Numbered from the stretch's first letter, positions 31,315 to 44,484 are shown. The stretch is 64,000 nt of DNA from Sweltsa coloradensis (GCA_024449915.1 JAMZAV010001992.1:62001-126000), one strand, 5' to 3'. Program-made: numbers and translations. The notes: generated by a model not told the origin, from the sequence alone.

Positions 31315-31769
31315 CTTCGTTTAGCTGCGCTCACTCGTCTAATGCAAAGATCTATGGATATATAGGAAATCGAACTCTTGTCTTTTGTCCCCACTTCGAT
31401 CCTTTTCAAAACATTTTAACATTTTTAAAAATATTTCTATCACTTCGACCTTGTTTTTAATAACTTATAGAAAATTATATCCTTGCAAATGTAAATCTTC
31501 AGCCACATAGATTAAAAGATCACTTTGCTATTTATTTACACACACAATTCACTTTGTTATATGAATTCAAAGACGTCTCACAGAGCTGTTTCTTTAATAT
31601 CATACACATGCCCAAAAAAACACCAAGTCTTGAAGTTCTGTTGTATAACCAAGGTCGAAAACGAATAAATGCAATTTGCAAATGTAGCAGTAAGAAGAAG
31701 AGACTGAAGAGCCATCAATAGTGTGAATAGAAATGTGCCTGATGAATATGTTACTAGGAAGCTTCGAAA

Positions 31770-32230
31770 ACGTATTTTTCAGGCTGAGTTGTTGGATGAG
31801 CGTAATTTTTTTTAAACGAAAAAAAGCGTAATTTTTTTTTAACGAAAAAAGCGTAAAATTGCGATTTTCATGAAAAATAACTTTTAGAATACGCTCAAAT
31901 TTCACAGGAATATATTAATTTATAAAATTAAGGGTCTGTGAAAAAATCATTACAATCAGATAAAGCATGTAGGTGTTATAAGTAGAAGCATTTTTTTTAA
32001 ATCGAAAAAAATCGTAAAATTGCGATTTCTATGAGAAATAATTTTTCGATTGCGCTAAAAAACGTGGCAGTTCTAAGTTCAGAGATTTTAGAAGGCCTCC
32101 ACAAAATTTCATCGCAATTGGAGTATTGGTTTAATCGTGTTAACAAACACACAAAAATACATACAGAAAAAAAGAAGAAAAAAAAACATTCCGGATTTTT
32201 TTTCTCCATCGCTCGTTACGCTCATCCAAT
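31770..32230 (+). repeat. R1 family copy
   Basis: TTGTTGGATGAGCGTAATTT at the left, GGGTCTGTGAAAAAATCATT inside, and TTACGCTCATCCAA at the right. About two modules. The left flank (TACTAGGAAGCTTCGAAAACG) matches the flank of the 6959-7395 copy inverted. Confidence 0.78.
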
Positions 32231-33266
32231 AATATCAAGCTAATAATAAAGTTGTTATGGAATAAGCTTACGCAACATTAATACAATGATCATGTTAATT
32301 AGAAATGCAGCCAGCTTTGCAGATCACCTTCAAGGTCAAACTAGAGATAGCTTGCAGCACTTCAGGAACTAGCTTAAGTTATAGTACTGATAATTTTTTA
32401 TATTTTGTTGCCTAACTTGTGACATTATTTATGTATTCTTGTCAATCACATTGTAAACCACGTCGTGCTATCAAACATTAAAACCCCCGCTCGCTTCGCT
32501 CCCTAATTCAACTGTGAGACTTAGAAAAAACACTCTCCTCATGCATCCATTTTGTGTTTGTCTGTGCGTATGTCATGTCTCACGATAAAATAAATATGTC
32601 TTTGATTAAAAAGTGTTTATTGTTGATATCGGCCGTGGGGGCGAGGGGGCGGGGCTATAGTCTCACTCAACGGTCTCACCCAAGGGGGCTTCTGTGAACC
32701 AGGCACCGCCACCTACAATATAACAGAGATCAGTGATATGAGCCCTGAGAGAAACCCAACATATTGCTGCAGACCATAACCATTGTTGGGTGACCTGACC
32801 ACTAGGATCCAGTTTAATAATGAAAAAAAAATTGCATTTCAAAAATTAAAAAATTATTACATTTGATATAAAAATGGTTTTGCAAATTGGACCAAACAAA
32901 GTCTTCTTTTATCGAAACCGATATCAAAAGTTCCCGAATGAAGTCCTGGAAGCAGTGAGGCACTGCTGCTCGAGGCTCGAGCTCCCAAAAACATGCCTTT
33001 CATTCCAAGTACTTTCCTGGATTTGGTACTTGTTTGTAAGGTCCGGTATACACGGTAAAATCAGTCCGTTTTTTACATTTATTTCCTCAGCTTGATTTAC
33101 ACCTGTTTCGATGCAAACTGTAGGGTAAAAAATAAAATCAAAACATTCTTCTTGTCTTTCCTGATAGCAATCATGTGCTTGTTGCAATCCTAACATAGAT
33201 AGGAATACGTTCTCATGCTTCAGAGTACACAAAAGTTTGGTTCAAACGTGTGGTATATTATTTACT
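32231..33266. other. Unassigned DNA
   Basis: 32480-32720 contains repeat-like GC-rich segments (CCCGCTCGCTTCGCTCCC, GGGGGCGAGGGGGCGGGGCT). The rest is AT-rich. A short frame 32924-33232 (-) has no recognisable homology and I do not call it a gene. Confidence 0.4.
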
Positions 33267-34024
33267 AGGAAAACGCTTAAGTCCCGCCGCGTTGTTGGAT
33301 GAGCGTAATTGGTGCATTGAGCTGCCATGTGTTATGCAGATTTTCTGTTGTTCCGTGAAAAAATTATTACCAAGTCAATTTTTTTTTTAATTAAATGAAA
33401 TTAAATAAAAAATAACTTTATTTTTGTATTTTTTTATTAATCGTAATTTTAAAAAAAGAAAAAAATCGTAAAATTGCGATTTTCATAAGAAATAATTATT
33501 CGATTGCGCTCAAATTTTACACGAATATATTAATTTATAAAATAAAGGTTCTGTGAAAAAATCATTGCAATAGGATATAGCATGTTGGTGTTATAAGTCA
33601 AAGAATTGTTTTAAAAAAGAAAAAAACATGTAAAATTTTTATTTTTATGAGAAATAATTTTTTGATTGCGCTCAAATTTCATACGAATATCTTAATTCAT
33701 GAAATTAAGGTTCTGTGAAAAAATCATTAAAATCGGATTAAGCATATAGGTGTTATAAGTCGAAGAAATTTTTAAAAAATCGAAAAAAATCGTAAAATTG
33801 CGATTTTCATAAGAAATAATTTTCCGATTGCGCTCAAAAACGTGGCAGTTCAAAGTTCAGAGATTTCGAAGGCCTCCATAAAATTTCATCGCAATTGGAG
33901 TATCGGTTTAGCCGGAATCGTGTTTACAAACACACAATAATACAAACAGAAAAAAAAACATTCCGGATTTTTTTCTCCAGTGTAGTGAAATGGAATCTTC
34001 GCTTCGCTCGCTACGCTCATCCAA
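33267..34024 (+). repeat. R1 family, long copy with tandem modules
   Basis: Left end ACTAGGAAAACGCTTAAGTC then CCGCCGCGTTGTTGGATGAG. Module starts (TTCTGTGAAAAAATCATT) at about 33343, 33548 and 33711, the last two 163 bp apart. The right end is GCTTCGCTCGCTACGCTCAT then CCAA. Termini GGATGAGCGTA and TACGCTCATCC form inverted repeats. No significant ORF on this strand. Confidence 0.82.
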
Positions 34025-36513
34025 TTAACTCGTTCTACAAACTAATCATGTGCAAATTATTACGAATTAATATTTTGTTTGACATAATAATAATACTATT
34101 ATTCATTTGAATAACATTGCCACTTTACACGGGGTTTTCATGTTTTATATAAAAATAAAATTGGTAATTGTTAGGTTTAAGATGAAATTGTGGATACCAG
34201 TAAGTAGGGAATTGTGATAAATATTTGAAATCTCAAATTTTTACAACATTTCTTTAATAATGAAAAGACCAAACAAAGTCTTTAAACATCACTTTCGGCA
34301 TATCATTTATGTTATTTGAGTTTTCCGTCAAACTATTTTTTGGGGGGGGGGGGGGGGGGGGGGGGGGGGAGGGACGCGTGTGCCGTCTCAAATCGTAATC
34401 CTCTTTGATGTTTTTAACTTATAATAAGGAAATGATGAAATTTAATGATGAAACATGTATTTTGTGAAAAAATTTTAATATTGTATTCATTTTTATGTTT
34501 ATTAAGCTGGTTAGATGTAAGAAAAGGCCTCATGGCCTTAATCTTGCAAGCAAAAATAAAACTTTAAATCTAATCAAATCAATTCTCTCAAACAATGAAA
34601 ATAAGATGTATCATTCATAATAATCAGACTCACAATGCTGTTTGAAAAGAAACTTCTCATTCGTGACTGATACTGATGTTGCGACTATTAATAAAAGTAC
34701 GGTAGTTAGGCCTACACACATTTTAGACAATGTTCTTGATAAATATAATACGTAGTTACACACATTTTAGACAATGTTCTTGATAAATTTAATAATCAAA
34801 TAATTAAAATAATTAAAAGCAAAATATAAGATAATGTAACCAAAATATATGCAATATTTCGAATGATTTCAACATGGACTTTTGTCTTTCTTCAATATTT
34901 ATGATTTAAATACTCTTCCTTTGAGAGGCAACAATAAAAAATCTTTACAAAAATCAATTTGCAAAAAAAAACAGTGAAAAGTCCAAAATGTTTAGTTTAT
35001 TCATCTTGCAACAGAACTATTGTCTTGTCTTGTCAAGTGCTGTGATAAGTGTTAAAAACGTCATGAGGTGCACAAGTAGAAACCACGGCGGCGAAGTTTT
35101 ATAGCTAAACAGTAAACGTTGTCAGTGAGAACAGGTTTGCACTCGGCTCTAGGAAGTTTTATGACCGAGATACCAAGTACTGCCCAGAGCAAGACAAGGG
35201 AACAGAAACAGAGAAACAGTGCACACCAACGACATTCTCTTTTACACTTATACATTCTAGCAACTACGCATCAAATGAGCTTTAGCATTCTTGTTGTTTG
35301 TTGTAAATTCGCTCTATACTGGACAAACTAATACTCAAATGTTGAGTACATGAAACCTTCGAAATCTCAAGAGTTAGATCAGCCGTTTTAAATATTTAAA
35401 GGGGTATTTAACCGCTAAACTCAAAAAATATATTTCATTCGGGCTAACTAGTAATGAATTTAGCAATTAACAGAAAAATTATTGGGGCCACCATGACCTC
35501 CCAAAAAATTGTCAAACATTACATTTTTCGAGCTAGGTCCCATCGGCAAAAATCTCCCATAAGAAATAACATGGGGACGATCTTTATGCCCCGTGACCTT
35601 GGAGAATTTTGATCCAAAAAAATATTGGCCATTATTGACGCACTCGACAGCCTTTTCTGTAAATTCTCTATATTTTGTTTTGTAATTTGGGCAAGTAGTT
35701 CGGTCAAAATATGCTGATTACCAAGATGGGGTGTGATTTTGGAATGCATATTTTTGCGTGTTTGAGGGTATATTTGGGCACAGTTTCAAGACACGATGTT
35801 ATAAAGGGGCATTTTAGATTGATACTATGCTCTAGTATCTATGTGGACCAAAAAAGAAGCAGGTTAAAGCCGATTTAGGAAATTTTCCAAAACACCAATT
35901 TTCGTTAATTTCTGGATCAAAAAATTAAAAAATTCGTGTTAAATCACAGTTACAAGATATAATTTTTTAAACGGTCATTTAAGTGTAGTATTGTGCTATA
36001 GATCACGTGGTAAAAAATAATTTTTGGGGTTTTTAGCCCCTTTAACGAAAAAAGTACGTTTACGATTTTCTCGTCTTTTTGTGGCTTCACTCACTACTAT
36101 TTTTTTTTTAGACAAGCAGCTGCTGTGACTTGATAAATATTTAAAGGGGAATATTAACCTTCACTGTTCAACGTTTTATTTACTGAGGCAAGCACGGACA
36201 GGGCTGTACCCAAAATAAAAAGCGATCTCCAGCGTTCGGTGGAGGTGCCGAGTTCACACAACTAGTCTCTCCCCCTGACCCCCAACAGGGTCACCAAAAA
36301 CGGAGGTCTTGTACCGTTTCCATCGTGAGATCTGTGACATATGGACGGACGATATGCGACTCAGCCCAATGTTATGCGTGGAATTCATGACTTAGCCGAA
36401 TAAAATCAAATGGTTCAATTACAGTGCTTACATATGAGGGGTAATGCTTTATATTTCAGATTATTCAAGTTTGAACATAGGTTAATTTTAATTTATTTCT
36501 TGCAGGTTCAATG
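34025..36513. other. Unassigned AT-rich DNA
   Basis: No gene evidence. 34700-34790 contains a direct repeat of ACACATTTTAGACAATGTTC (about 45-bp apart). 35400-36110 reads like the body of an interspersed repeat (evenly dispersed short T/A runs) without visible ends. 36180-36400 is GC-richer, unassigned. Confidence 0.4.
34342..34369 (+). repeat. Homopolymer run of 28 G
   Basis: Uninterrupted G28 following a TTTTT run and followed by AGGGACGCG. Such runs are polymorphic and frequently mis-counted. A long C-run of 20 is at 38064-38083. Confidence 0.95.
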
Positions 36514-37989
36514 TAAAACAACGAACAATTTTTCCAGAATATTGAGATGGTATGGACATATGGGAGGAATGGACAAGAATAGTATAGTTCGTCCGTTTAC
36601 ATTTGACGAATTTTGGCTTTTTCGCCGACACAGCGGGAACATGTAAGCCACTTGTTATAACCAATTGACGACTTGAATTGTACCCGCCTCCTGACGTCAC
36701 GAGGCAACATGGCGGAATTAGTTGGTATAAATCCTCATTTCGCAAGTTGACGCCTGCTTCACGGCGCAACACTTATCACGCTCTAACTTTTATTCTATTC
36801 ATTATTTGGACAATAGTTAAATGAATAATATTTAGCAAATATATCATTCTTTGTAATAGCGATTATTTCAATTTTTTGACACAGTCGTTAGCTTGTTATA
36901 ACAATGTACGCATCATACATGTGAAAATTATCAATGACTAAAGTTTTCCCAATAATTTATTTGACAAAAAACTACTGATCGTATTTCGACAAGACCTCTT
37001 TAAAAATATGCATCAGACTGTTTAGACAAGAAATAAACTTACTTTCTAGATAGAAAGTGCACTGAACGAAACTTTGCAGCATAGAGCAATATACAGGGTA
37101 TGTGTTTTTATCTAAAATACGCACTCTTGACGTGCGGATGAGCCGTGAAAACGTGCACGCTGCATATTACTCTATGCTGTAAATTTTCGTTCAGTGCACT
37201 GTGCACTTTCTATCTAGAAAGTTAGTATATTTCTTGTCTAAACAGTCTGATCGTTGGCTGATGCATTCTTACAAAGAATCCTTGTCGAAATCCGATCAGT
37301 AGTTTTTTGTCAAATTAATTAATGAGAAAACTTAAGTCATTGATAATTTTCACTTGTGTGATGCGTACATTGTTATAACAAGCTAACGACTTTGTCAAAA
37401 CAATCGGAATAATCGCTATTACAAGGAATGATATGTTTGCTAAATATTATTCATTTAAGTGTTGTCCAAATAATGAATAGAATAAAAGTTAGAGCGTGAT
37501 AAGTGATGCGCCGTTCAGCAGGCGCCAGCTTGCGAAATGAGGATTTATACCCAATACTAGTCACGTGACCTATCGATCGTTTTAAGCTCCGCCCATTTCG
37601 AGTCGTCAATTACGAGGGTTGTTATTTAAAATTCAGTCTTCGCTGACCGTCGTCAATGTTGCCCGGCTGAAGTTTCATTGTGCGCCTCTTTGGCAAACCA
37701 ATGAAGCGCAATAATGGAAACCAAACTAAGTGATTTGGCGACGGGTTTGCTATTCATTATAATAGATATGTCAATCACTGGGGACCTCCGAGACTATTTC
37801 CCGGTGAACCAGAGGAAGATAATCTTGTCAAGAGGTGTGAACAAATCTGGTCTTTTGTCCCTTTGAGGATTTCCAAATTCGTCAACTGTAAACGGACGAA
37901 CTATACCGAGAGCAGAATTTGAAATAGGAGATAAGAACATTAGAAGACCTGGTAGACCAAGAGAGAAGTGGTGTAGGAGGAGGAACTAA
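36514..37989 (+). pseudogene. RTE-type ORF remnant split by a foldback element
   Basis: 36535-36586 reads ILRWYGHMGGMDKNSI. 37906-37989 continues PRAEFEIGDKNIRRPGRPRE, KWCRRRN and a stop. Together this is the same R-W-Y-G-H-M ... P-R-x-E-F ... R-P-G-R-P-R C-terminal block as in the RTE copies at 0.6-2.1 kb and 24.2 kb. Removing the insert and one 4-bp duplication restores the frame exactly. Confidence 0.82.
36587..37901. mobile_element. 1.3-kb foldback element
   Basis: Ends GTTCGTCCGTTTAC and GTAAACGGACGAAC; TATA duplicated at 36583-36586 and 37902-37905. Two arms of roughly 500-700 bp are inverted copies of each other (for example CTTGTTATAACAATGTACGC at 36893 against GCGTACATTGTTATAACAAG at 37363), meeting in a spacer near 37103-37155. 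The right arm is longer (extra DNA about 37620-37880). No transposase. The structure would fold into one large hairpin. Confidence 0.9.
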
Positions 37990-38006
37990 TACTATTATGT
38001 TGAAGG

Positions 38007-38339
38007 CAGTGGCGGCTTGGAGGTTTCAATTTGACTAGTGCCAGATATTTTCTTTCCATGTCTCCCCCCCCCCCCCCCCCCCCATGGCGAGAAGCAGTTT
38101 TTGGAGGGGCGATCAGTAAAAAGGGGTCCGGCTGGGGGTTTGCCCCCGGACTAATTTTGTCTTCAAGGTCATGTTCGGTGGCAATCTGTGCGTTCTAGAG
38201 CTGCAGCAGAATGCACAAAACAGATTCTTAGATTCACAATAAGAAAAAACTGGTTATGTATATGGTTGAGCTGGCATACCCACCCCTGGCATGCACAGGT
38301 GACATGGCACTGGTAAGGGTATAGTTCAAGCCGCCACTG
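38007..38339. mobile_element. Short TIR element with hAT-like ends
   Basis: CAGTGGCGGCTTG at the left and CAAGCCGCCACTG at the right, 333 bp apart, containing a C20 run and GGGTTTGCCCCC. The flanks (GTTGAAGG, AGAGAGAG) are not a duplication, so insertion is not proven. Confidence 0.55.
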
Positions 38340-41102
38340 AGAGAGAGATGAGTGTTGGCAAGAAGTAGGAGCAGAACGGAACGACTATGAGACTGAGAAG
38401 ACAGAAGGAAATGGCGTGAGCTGGTGGTAAGAAGCAAGAAGAAGAGGACGATATTGAAGGTGAAGAAGAAATGGAAGACGAAGAGATTGAAGAACAGCAC
38501 ATGACAGGCCTGGCAAGCCGATGTTCATAAACTCTGTGTGCATAAGAAAACATTTCTGAGATCTCTCTCCTCGTATTAGTATTAATAGTTTTAGGGCTAA
38601 GGTTATTCGCGCCTCCAAGATAAAACAATTTGAAAAGTGTGAGTTACCACAAGGTATACTTCTTTCCAAGGGGAGGAACGTAAGGGGTGACGCGGCTGTC
38701 GCTTTACATTGGAACACGCGTATTAAACTTTTTGAAAATAATTCTCCTCGCCGTCTAGAAATCTTCGGGAGTGATCTCCGCGTGTATTGACGTTGGGAAC
38801 GGGAGTACAGAAAACATACATCTGTACGTACGTCCTGGCTGGTCTTCATTTCCTGCTCACGTCTTTGCTCGCAGACAAAGCCTCGCGTTATAGGCCACTC
38901 GGATGAGCCCGGGGGTTCAGCGCACATTCCGAGAATCCGACGCTTCTACCTCTTCTCTTATCCGCCGGTGATAATTACAACAACAACAACATCCTCGTCA
39001 CGTCATCCTCAACACGCAACGCGCTGAGACCAGCACGCTCCATATTGGTCCACGAGCGACAAGTTCAGAAATAAATAGGTGCATCTCCTAGGGGCGCTTT
39101 CCTCGAGAAAGTTAGCATGAATTATCACTAGTCATTACCTTCTTTGTGTGTGGGGGGTAGCGCATCCCCTTACTATTGCTGACACGTACACCTATGGAAG
39201 TGCAGTGGAGAGCACGAGCACTATAATAATTATTAAACTTTATTCATTAGTTGACATTGTTGATGTTCTAGATAATGCAACACGTTTCTGCTGTATTTGT
39301 TGAGGTTTCCTCGCAGGGGCGTAGCGAGGGGGGATCAGGGTGCCCGACCCCCCCCCCCCCGAAATCAGAAAAGGGTTATAATATACTAAATAGCTAGTGG
39401 TGACAACGAAATTTGCGATTTTTTTTATTTAAAGTTGCAATAATCCTTTCAAATTCAGTTTGCACATGAATATCCTGAATCGTGATTTTAAATGGTATCA
39501 ATTTCCCATTCGCGAATTTTCGCGAAATTTTAGTTGATACCGCGAACTAGTGGCGAAATTAGCAATTATGTCTTTAAACGCGAATAAGGTCACGAAATTT
39601 AAAAAAAAAGTTTTTTTTACAAAGTTTTGGTGGAGGTGCCGGGTACATAGTCGAAATTAAATTAATCCTGGCTGGTAGTACAAATGGTGGAGGTGCCGGG
39701 TCATACAACGCGATTGTGAGATCGTAATAATCGTTTGAACGCGATTAAGCTCAAAATACTTCATATCCATCCATATCAAAAGACAAAAAATGTATAATTT
39801 CGTAATTTTTGGTGTAGGTGCCAGGTATAGTCGAAATTAATTCTGGTAAAAACTGTCAGAAACTTTGAAAACTGAAGGCTGAAATTGAGTTTAAAATTAA
39901 AATTGATTCTGAACTTCACTCTCATGAGCTTGTTTTTCTTTTAAATAATTAAAATCAATCATAAATTATCCTGAAACTTGTATTTAAAAAAAAATTTTGT
40001 TGTGCATGAGAAAATTGTGTTTTTTGGTAAATCGGGACAAATCGCGAATTTTTATTTTTAAGGCGCGAATTTTCAAACTTAAAAAAACCATTTTTGCACA
40101 TCTCTATAAATAACACTATATGTACTATGAGACTATGAGGCATACATATTATGTAGATCCTACATGGTTAGATTTTGTAAACTGGCAGTATGCGGAGCTT
40201 CACAATTTAAAAATTATTGTCGGCAAAAGCGCTCTAAAAACTAGTAAAAATCTGCGGTTATGCGTCCCAAACCAGGATACGTACTATTCCCGAAATGATA
40301 GTTTCGAAGGCAGTTCTACAAATTTCTTAATTTACCCAAATTCATCCCCCTTCCGCGATTCAAAATTCCGGCTACGCCCCTGGGCTATGGCAATTTTATC
40401 GTTAGTGTTCGTTTGTAGAACCTAAGCGGGAGGGGTGTTGTTCGTGACCGCCTGCGCCCGTACTCTAAGAAAGCAGATGCGCGCGCTTTCGACGGGCCAA
40501 TCAGAGATCGTTATTTTAAATTGGGGCCTACAATTGGCTACAAAATGCTACAAAATGGCTACAATTCACCCACAATTCACCCGTTAAAAACGCGCAAAAC
40601 TGCTTTCTTAGAGTGGAGCGCCTATAGCCTGATGTGAGGATGCGGCGCTTCCGTGCAACAGAATTTGGGTTTCGGATGAGAGGGTTTGGAGCATAAAATG
40701 GAAACTGATGTGCTTCTACGTAGGTGGGCCTCCATCATTTCTAGCCCACATGTAGGACATTCTGGTGAAACCCCCCCCACCCCCCGGGGAACGGAAATTC
40801 TGATTTATATGAAGCTTGGCACTAACAATATATTTATGTACATTGTAGAACAATTTTACAAAACTAAAGATAATTTAAAATCAAAATCCAATAATACAGT
40901 TCATGTTTTGATAGGCTATCTTGAAATGGCTATAGATACTTTGGTACCAGGTGTATTTGTCTTGGAAGTTCAAAGATGTCAGCAATTCTGATCGATCTAC
41001 TGGACATGTCGGTTCACTGAGTCTGATCCTATACTAAGGATTACCCAAATTATCAACAATGTGTCTAGAGTTACTGCACAAATGGTGTTCATGTGATTCC
41101 CA
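38340..41102. other. Unassigned repeats
   Basis: 39313 CAGGGGCGTAG and 40373 CTACGCCCCTG face each other and may bound a 1-kb hAT-like element, but the flanking octamers do not match. Inside, GGTGGAGGTGCCGGGT occurs twice (about 39629 and 39684), with a variant near 39810. 38690-39080 is GC-rich without a coding pattern. No gene called. Confidence 0.4.
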
Positions 41103-41108
41103 TCATGA

Positions 41109-41140
<32 letters not shown>

Positions 41141-41210
41141 GCAGGCAGGCAGGCAGGCAGAAGAGGAGTGACTGATAAGACAGTAGGGCAGATAGACATA
41201 AAGACAGATC

Positions 41211-41280
<70 letters not shown>

Positions 41281-41346
41281 TCGACGGATAGACAGAGGGA
41301 CAGACAGACAGACGGACAGATCGACGGACAGACAGAGAGACGGACA
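41103..41346 (+). repeat. (GACA)n microsatellite
   Basis: Tetranucleotide GACA/CAGA array with GGCA variant units near 41140-41160 and interruptions containing GATCGACGGA. The frames through it are artefacts of the repeat. Confidence 0.95.
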
Positions 41347-42107
41347 GTCAGCCTGGTTGTAATTCAGAAGGCGTGCTATTACCCGGGTGTCGTACATTGA
41401 CCCGTAGCAAGGTCTAAGAGAGGTTCACACTGGAGCGCTAGCGGCGTAGCACCCCCCTCCAGTAGCCGCGCCGCTTCCGTCGCACGCTCTTCTCTCATTG
41501 GGCCAGACCAACACCGCTTGTCCAATCAGGGGAGCAGATTATTTATTTTTAGAATACGGCCGTAAAACAGTGAAACAGAAAACTCTCAACGTCTGTAGTA
41601 TCGGCTGCAGTGCAGTCAACGCGCTTTTAATAAATATTTAACATTTTAGAAATAAACGTATTAAAATTTAATTTGAAAACTCTAGATCATATACAACAAC
41701 AAATTTCACCCCTTCTTTGGGGTAATTGCCTGGTAATTGGAAATTTGTTACATTATTATCATTATTATTATCATCAATCACTGTAGTTTTCTGACAACCA
41801 GTGGCGGATCCAGGGGGAAAGGTATGGGCGATCACATCACCCCTCCTTGATTTTGTTTTATTCTATAATGGTTATTACAACAGATCTACAACCTGCCGAT
41901 TACATACCAAACTGTTTGGTCAATCTAACAAAACATTGAAAAATGAAATACCCTCTCTAAAGTCAATTTCAACACGTTTTGACCAAATTTAGTGTTTGTT
42001 AGTTATTGTTGTTTTAGGGCACTCAACAGTAGAGTTATCAGTGCCCATGTCAAGTGTATTGGAATTTTCCAAATTTTCTTTTTCCATTGTGGAATACCAC
42101 CATGTTT

Positions 42108-42360
42108 TCTTCTTTACAAGGGTAGGAACGTAAGGGGCGACGCGGGGGGACAAGGGGTGGACAGGCCTGTGCTGGTCAGAACCAGCCACAAGCGTATGGG
42201 GAGGGCAGGGGTTCCCCCACGTCATGGTCGTCTCCGTCTTGTGTCATCATCCGTCCGTGTTGTCATTGTCGTCGCCGTCGGGGAAGTAGTCAAAGGGAAG
42301 GGGTTCCCCGACGACGACCCAGAGCTCGCCATTAGTTTCAGGGAGTGAAACTCCCCTATT
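42108..42360 (+). repeat. Family B SINE-like repeat
   Basis: GGGTAGGAACGTAAGGGGCG, GTGCTGGTCAGAACCAGCCA, CATCCGTCCGTGTTGTCATT, GGGGTTCCCCGACGACGACC and GTTTCAGGGAGTGAAACTCC. It extends the 3' end of the family beyond the 28-kb copy. Confidence 0.78.
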
Positions 42361-44480
42361 CACGGTCCAAACCGCGAGAAGGTTTTGAGTTACCTCTATC
42401 TGCCCCCACCCTTACTACTACAGGCTGGGTGGGGGGGATAGATAGAGGTTGTTGTTGTGAGTTTAACAAAAGCCGGTTAAAAGCCGGTTAAAAGGTGGGT
42501 TGTGGTGGAAAAAGTCCAATAAGTGAAAGAACTAAGGAATGCTTTGATTCATTAATGTTTTGTGTTAAAATCAAAATTGTTTGATTTCGGCAAAGATTAG
42601 TCATCCGCGTTACCTCCACACCGGTCCGCCGCTGGAAAGCGATGTTTGCAGGTCGCCTAGTAGGTCCCCCCTCCAGCTTCCCCTCGCCGCACTACTGTAG
42701 TTCGCACGGCCGCCACGCCACACACACACACCACCGCCGCCGCAGCCTCGAACTGAGTCGTTCCTTCTTGTAGGACAAGTCAGTCATCCACTTACGACCG
42801 TCCGTCGTAGTTTGTCCTCGGTGAGGTGAACAGTGCGTGCGTGATCAACACAATACGCGCGTTTGTGTCTGTGCGTGCGGAATGTTCTGACGCAGCGACA
42901 ATCACTTGGATATAAAAGAAACGTGGCACTTTTGACAGTGGCCTAAGTTTCCACATAACATCACAGGTTTGTTTAGTTGTTGTTTCTCTTTCTCTCACCA
43001 ACAACATCCTCGTCCCCTCCCCCCTCTCTCTCTTACATTAACATATTTCACGGCATGAGCACATGACACGTGTATCTTCTAAAACACATTTACAAAATAC
43101 AATAAACACAACAAAAAATATCATATTGACTTTTGCTACTCAACTCATCAGAATCTCTACCAGCCATCCCAGGAGGGTTTGTTGTCGCTCTCTCTTCAAC
43201 CTCTAGTCTCTCCTACTCGGAGCCAAACAACCACATTGCTCTGCTGCGATGCTGCCTCACATGTCGTCTACCGTTTTCCTTGTCTCCTTTTCGAAATATA
43301 ATAAATGCAATGTTCAACAATTATTTAGACCACAAAAAGGTAGGCTGGAGACCCAAAGGTCGGGCCTAGGCCTAGCCCACAAACAATGGTGGTAGCCTAG
43401 GCCTAACACAAAGGTAACATAACATTACGAGTTCAGATTATTCTCCTCTAGTGCAATAATTATGAACTACATCTGTGTGAATTCAGCTCCGGCCAACAGC
43501 AGCACGCAGCCACAGTGCAGCTCTGTGTTTTTTACAAGAAGATGAGTGAGATTGTTACGTAATTATTATAATGACTATATTCGTGTTATGTTTTGCCAGA
43601 GTATAATATTGTACAAGAAAACACAACAGGTTTTTAAAAGTGAAGACGAGTTCTGTCTGGGTGGTCACATGTAGTTTGACGTTTCGCTAACCATCTTGAA
43701 GACTTCCTCAATGTAACGATGAAATTTAAACGGAAGATTAACTTTCCAATGTCTTTGGTTGTTCTGTGAAACGAAAACAACATCTTTCTATCATTTAAAC
43801 AAGGTGTCTATTTTAGCCCAACCGGGTAGTATCGGACATAATCGTTCCATATTTAAACACTAATAAGCAATTTCCGTTGGATCCTTTATGTCTGGATCGT
43901 TTGGAATTTATCTTGGAGGGCAAATCTATTAATTCTCGGCTTTTGAAGTTGGGTTCTCTGCCTTCGATTTCAATTTCAGATCATACTTGAGTCACTATTG
44001 ATTGAGTATTGACGACAGTAGTATGCCTACATTTTTAACAGTTAGGTTACGTGAGTTTGAATTTTTCCAAACACATAACAAACAGCTTTAAATAATTAAT
44101 TTCGTTACGGAAACCACAAAATGCTGATGACCACGTCCACGGATAGTGACTCATCTGTATTGAGTGGACCACCCACCCACACCACGTGACTGGAACAATG
44201 GCACGGGGAGAACAAAGCTCGGTTGCTAGGGACGTTGCTATGGACACAAAGTGGGCTCGGAAACCGGATTGGTCATCAGTGCAGGTTGTACCAAACAGGT
44301 TGCAACACGAGGAGGCTGAGGATAGTCGCAAACACGTAGGGATATTTCGAATTTATATGAACATTATAAGGAGACCTAATTTTGGTGACTGTTCCAAAAA
44401 AGTTGTAAAGAAGATTTCGTTTTTTACACGAAAGTCCAAACTTGCTGGAAAGTCGAAACCACAAATAAAAAAACAAGGCA
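42361..44480. other. Unassigned, GC-rich patch 42600-42960
   Basis: 42600-42960 is CpG-containing and unlike neighbours, with a possible minus-strand splice donor (GTAAGTGG near 42800) and a plus-strand acceptor (TTCTTGTAG near 42773). It could be a promoter or 5' exon, but no coding sequence can be shown. The rest of the stretch shows nothing. The (AC) run at about 42719-42732 is short. Confidence 0.35.
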
Positions 44481-44484
44481 AGAT

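Noticed and set aside
38385..38927. 180-codon minus-strand frame
   Set aside because: No recognisable domain, compositionally ordinary, crosses repeat text (GGAACGTAAGGGGTGACGCGG of family B).
39313..40383. 1-kb hAT element with CAGGGGCGTAG ends
   Set aside because: Inverted ends are present, but flanking octamers do not match, so insertion cannot be shown.
41089..41397. Cys/Leu/Ser repeat protein frames on both strands
   Set aside because: Translation of a (GACA)n microsatellite.
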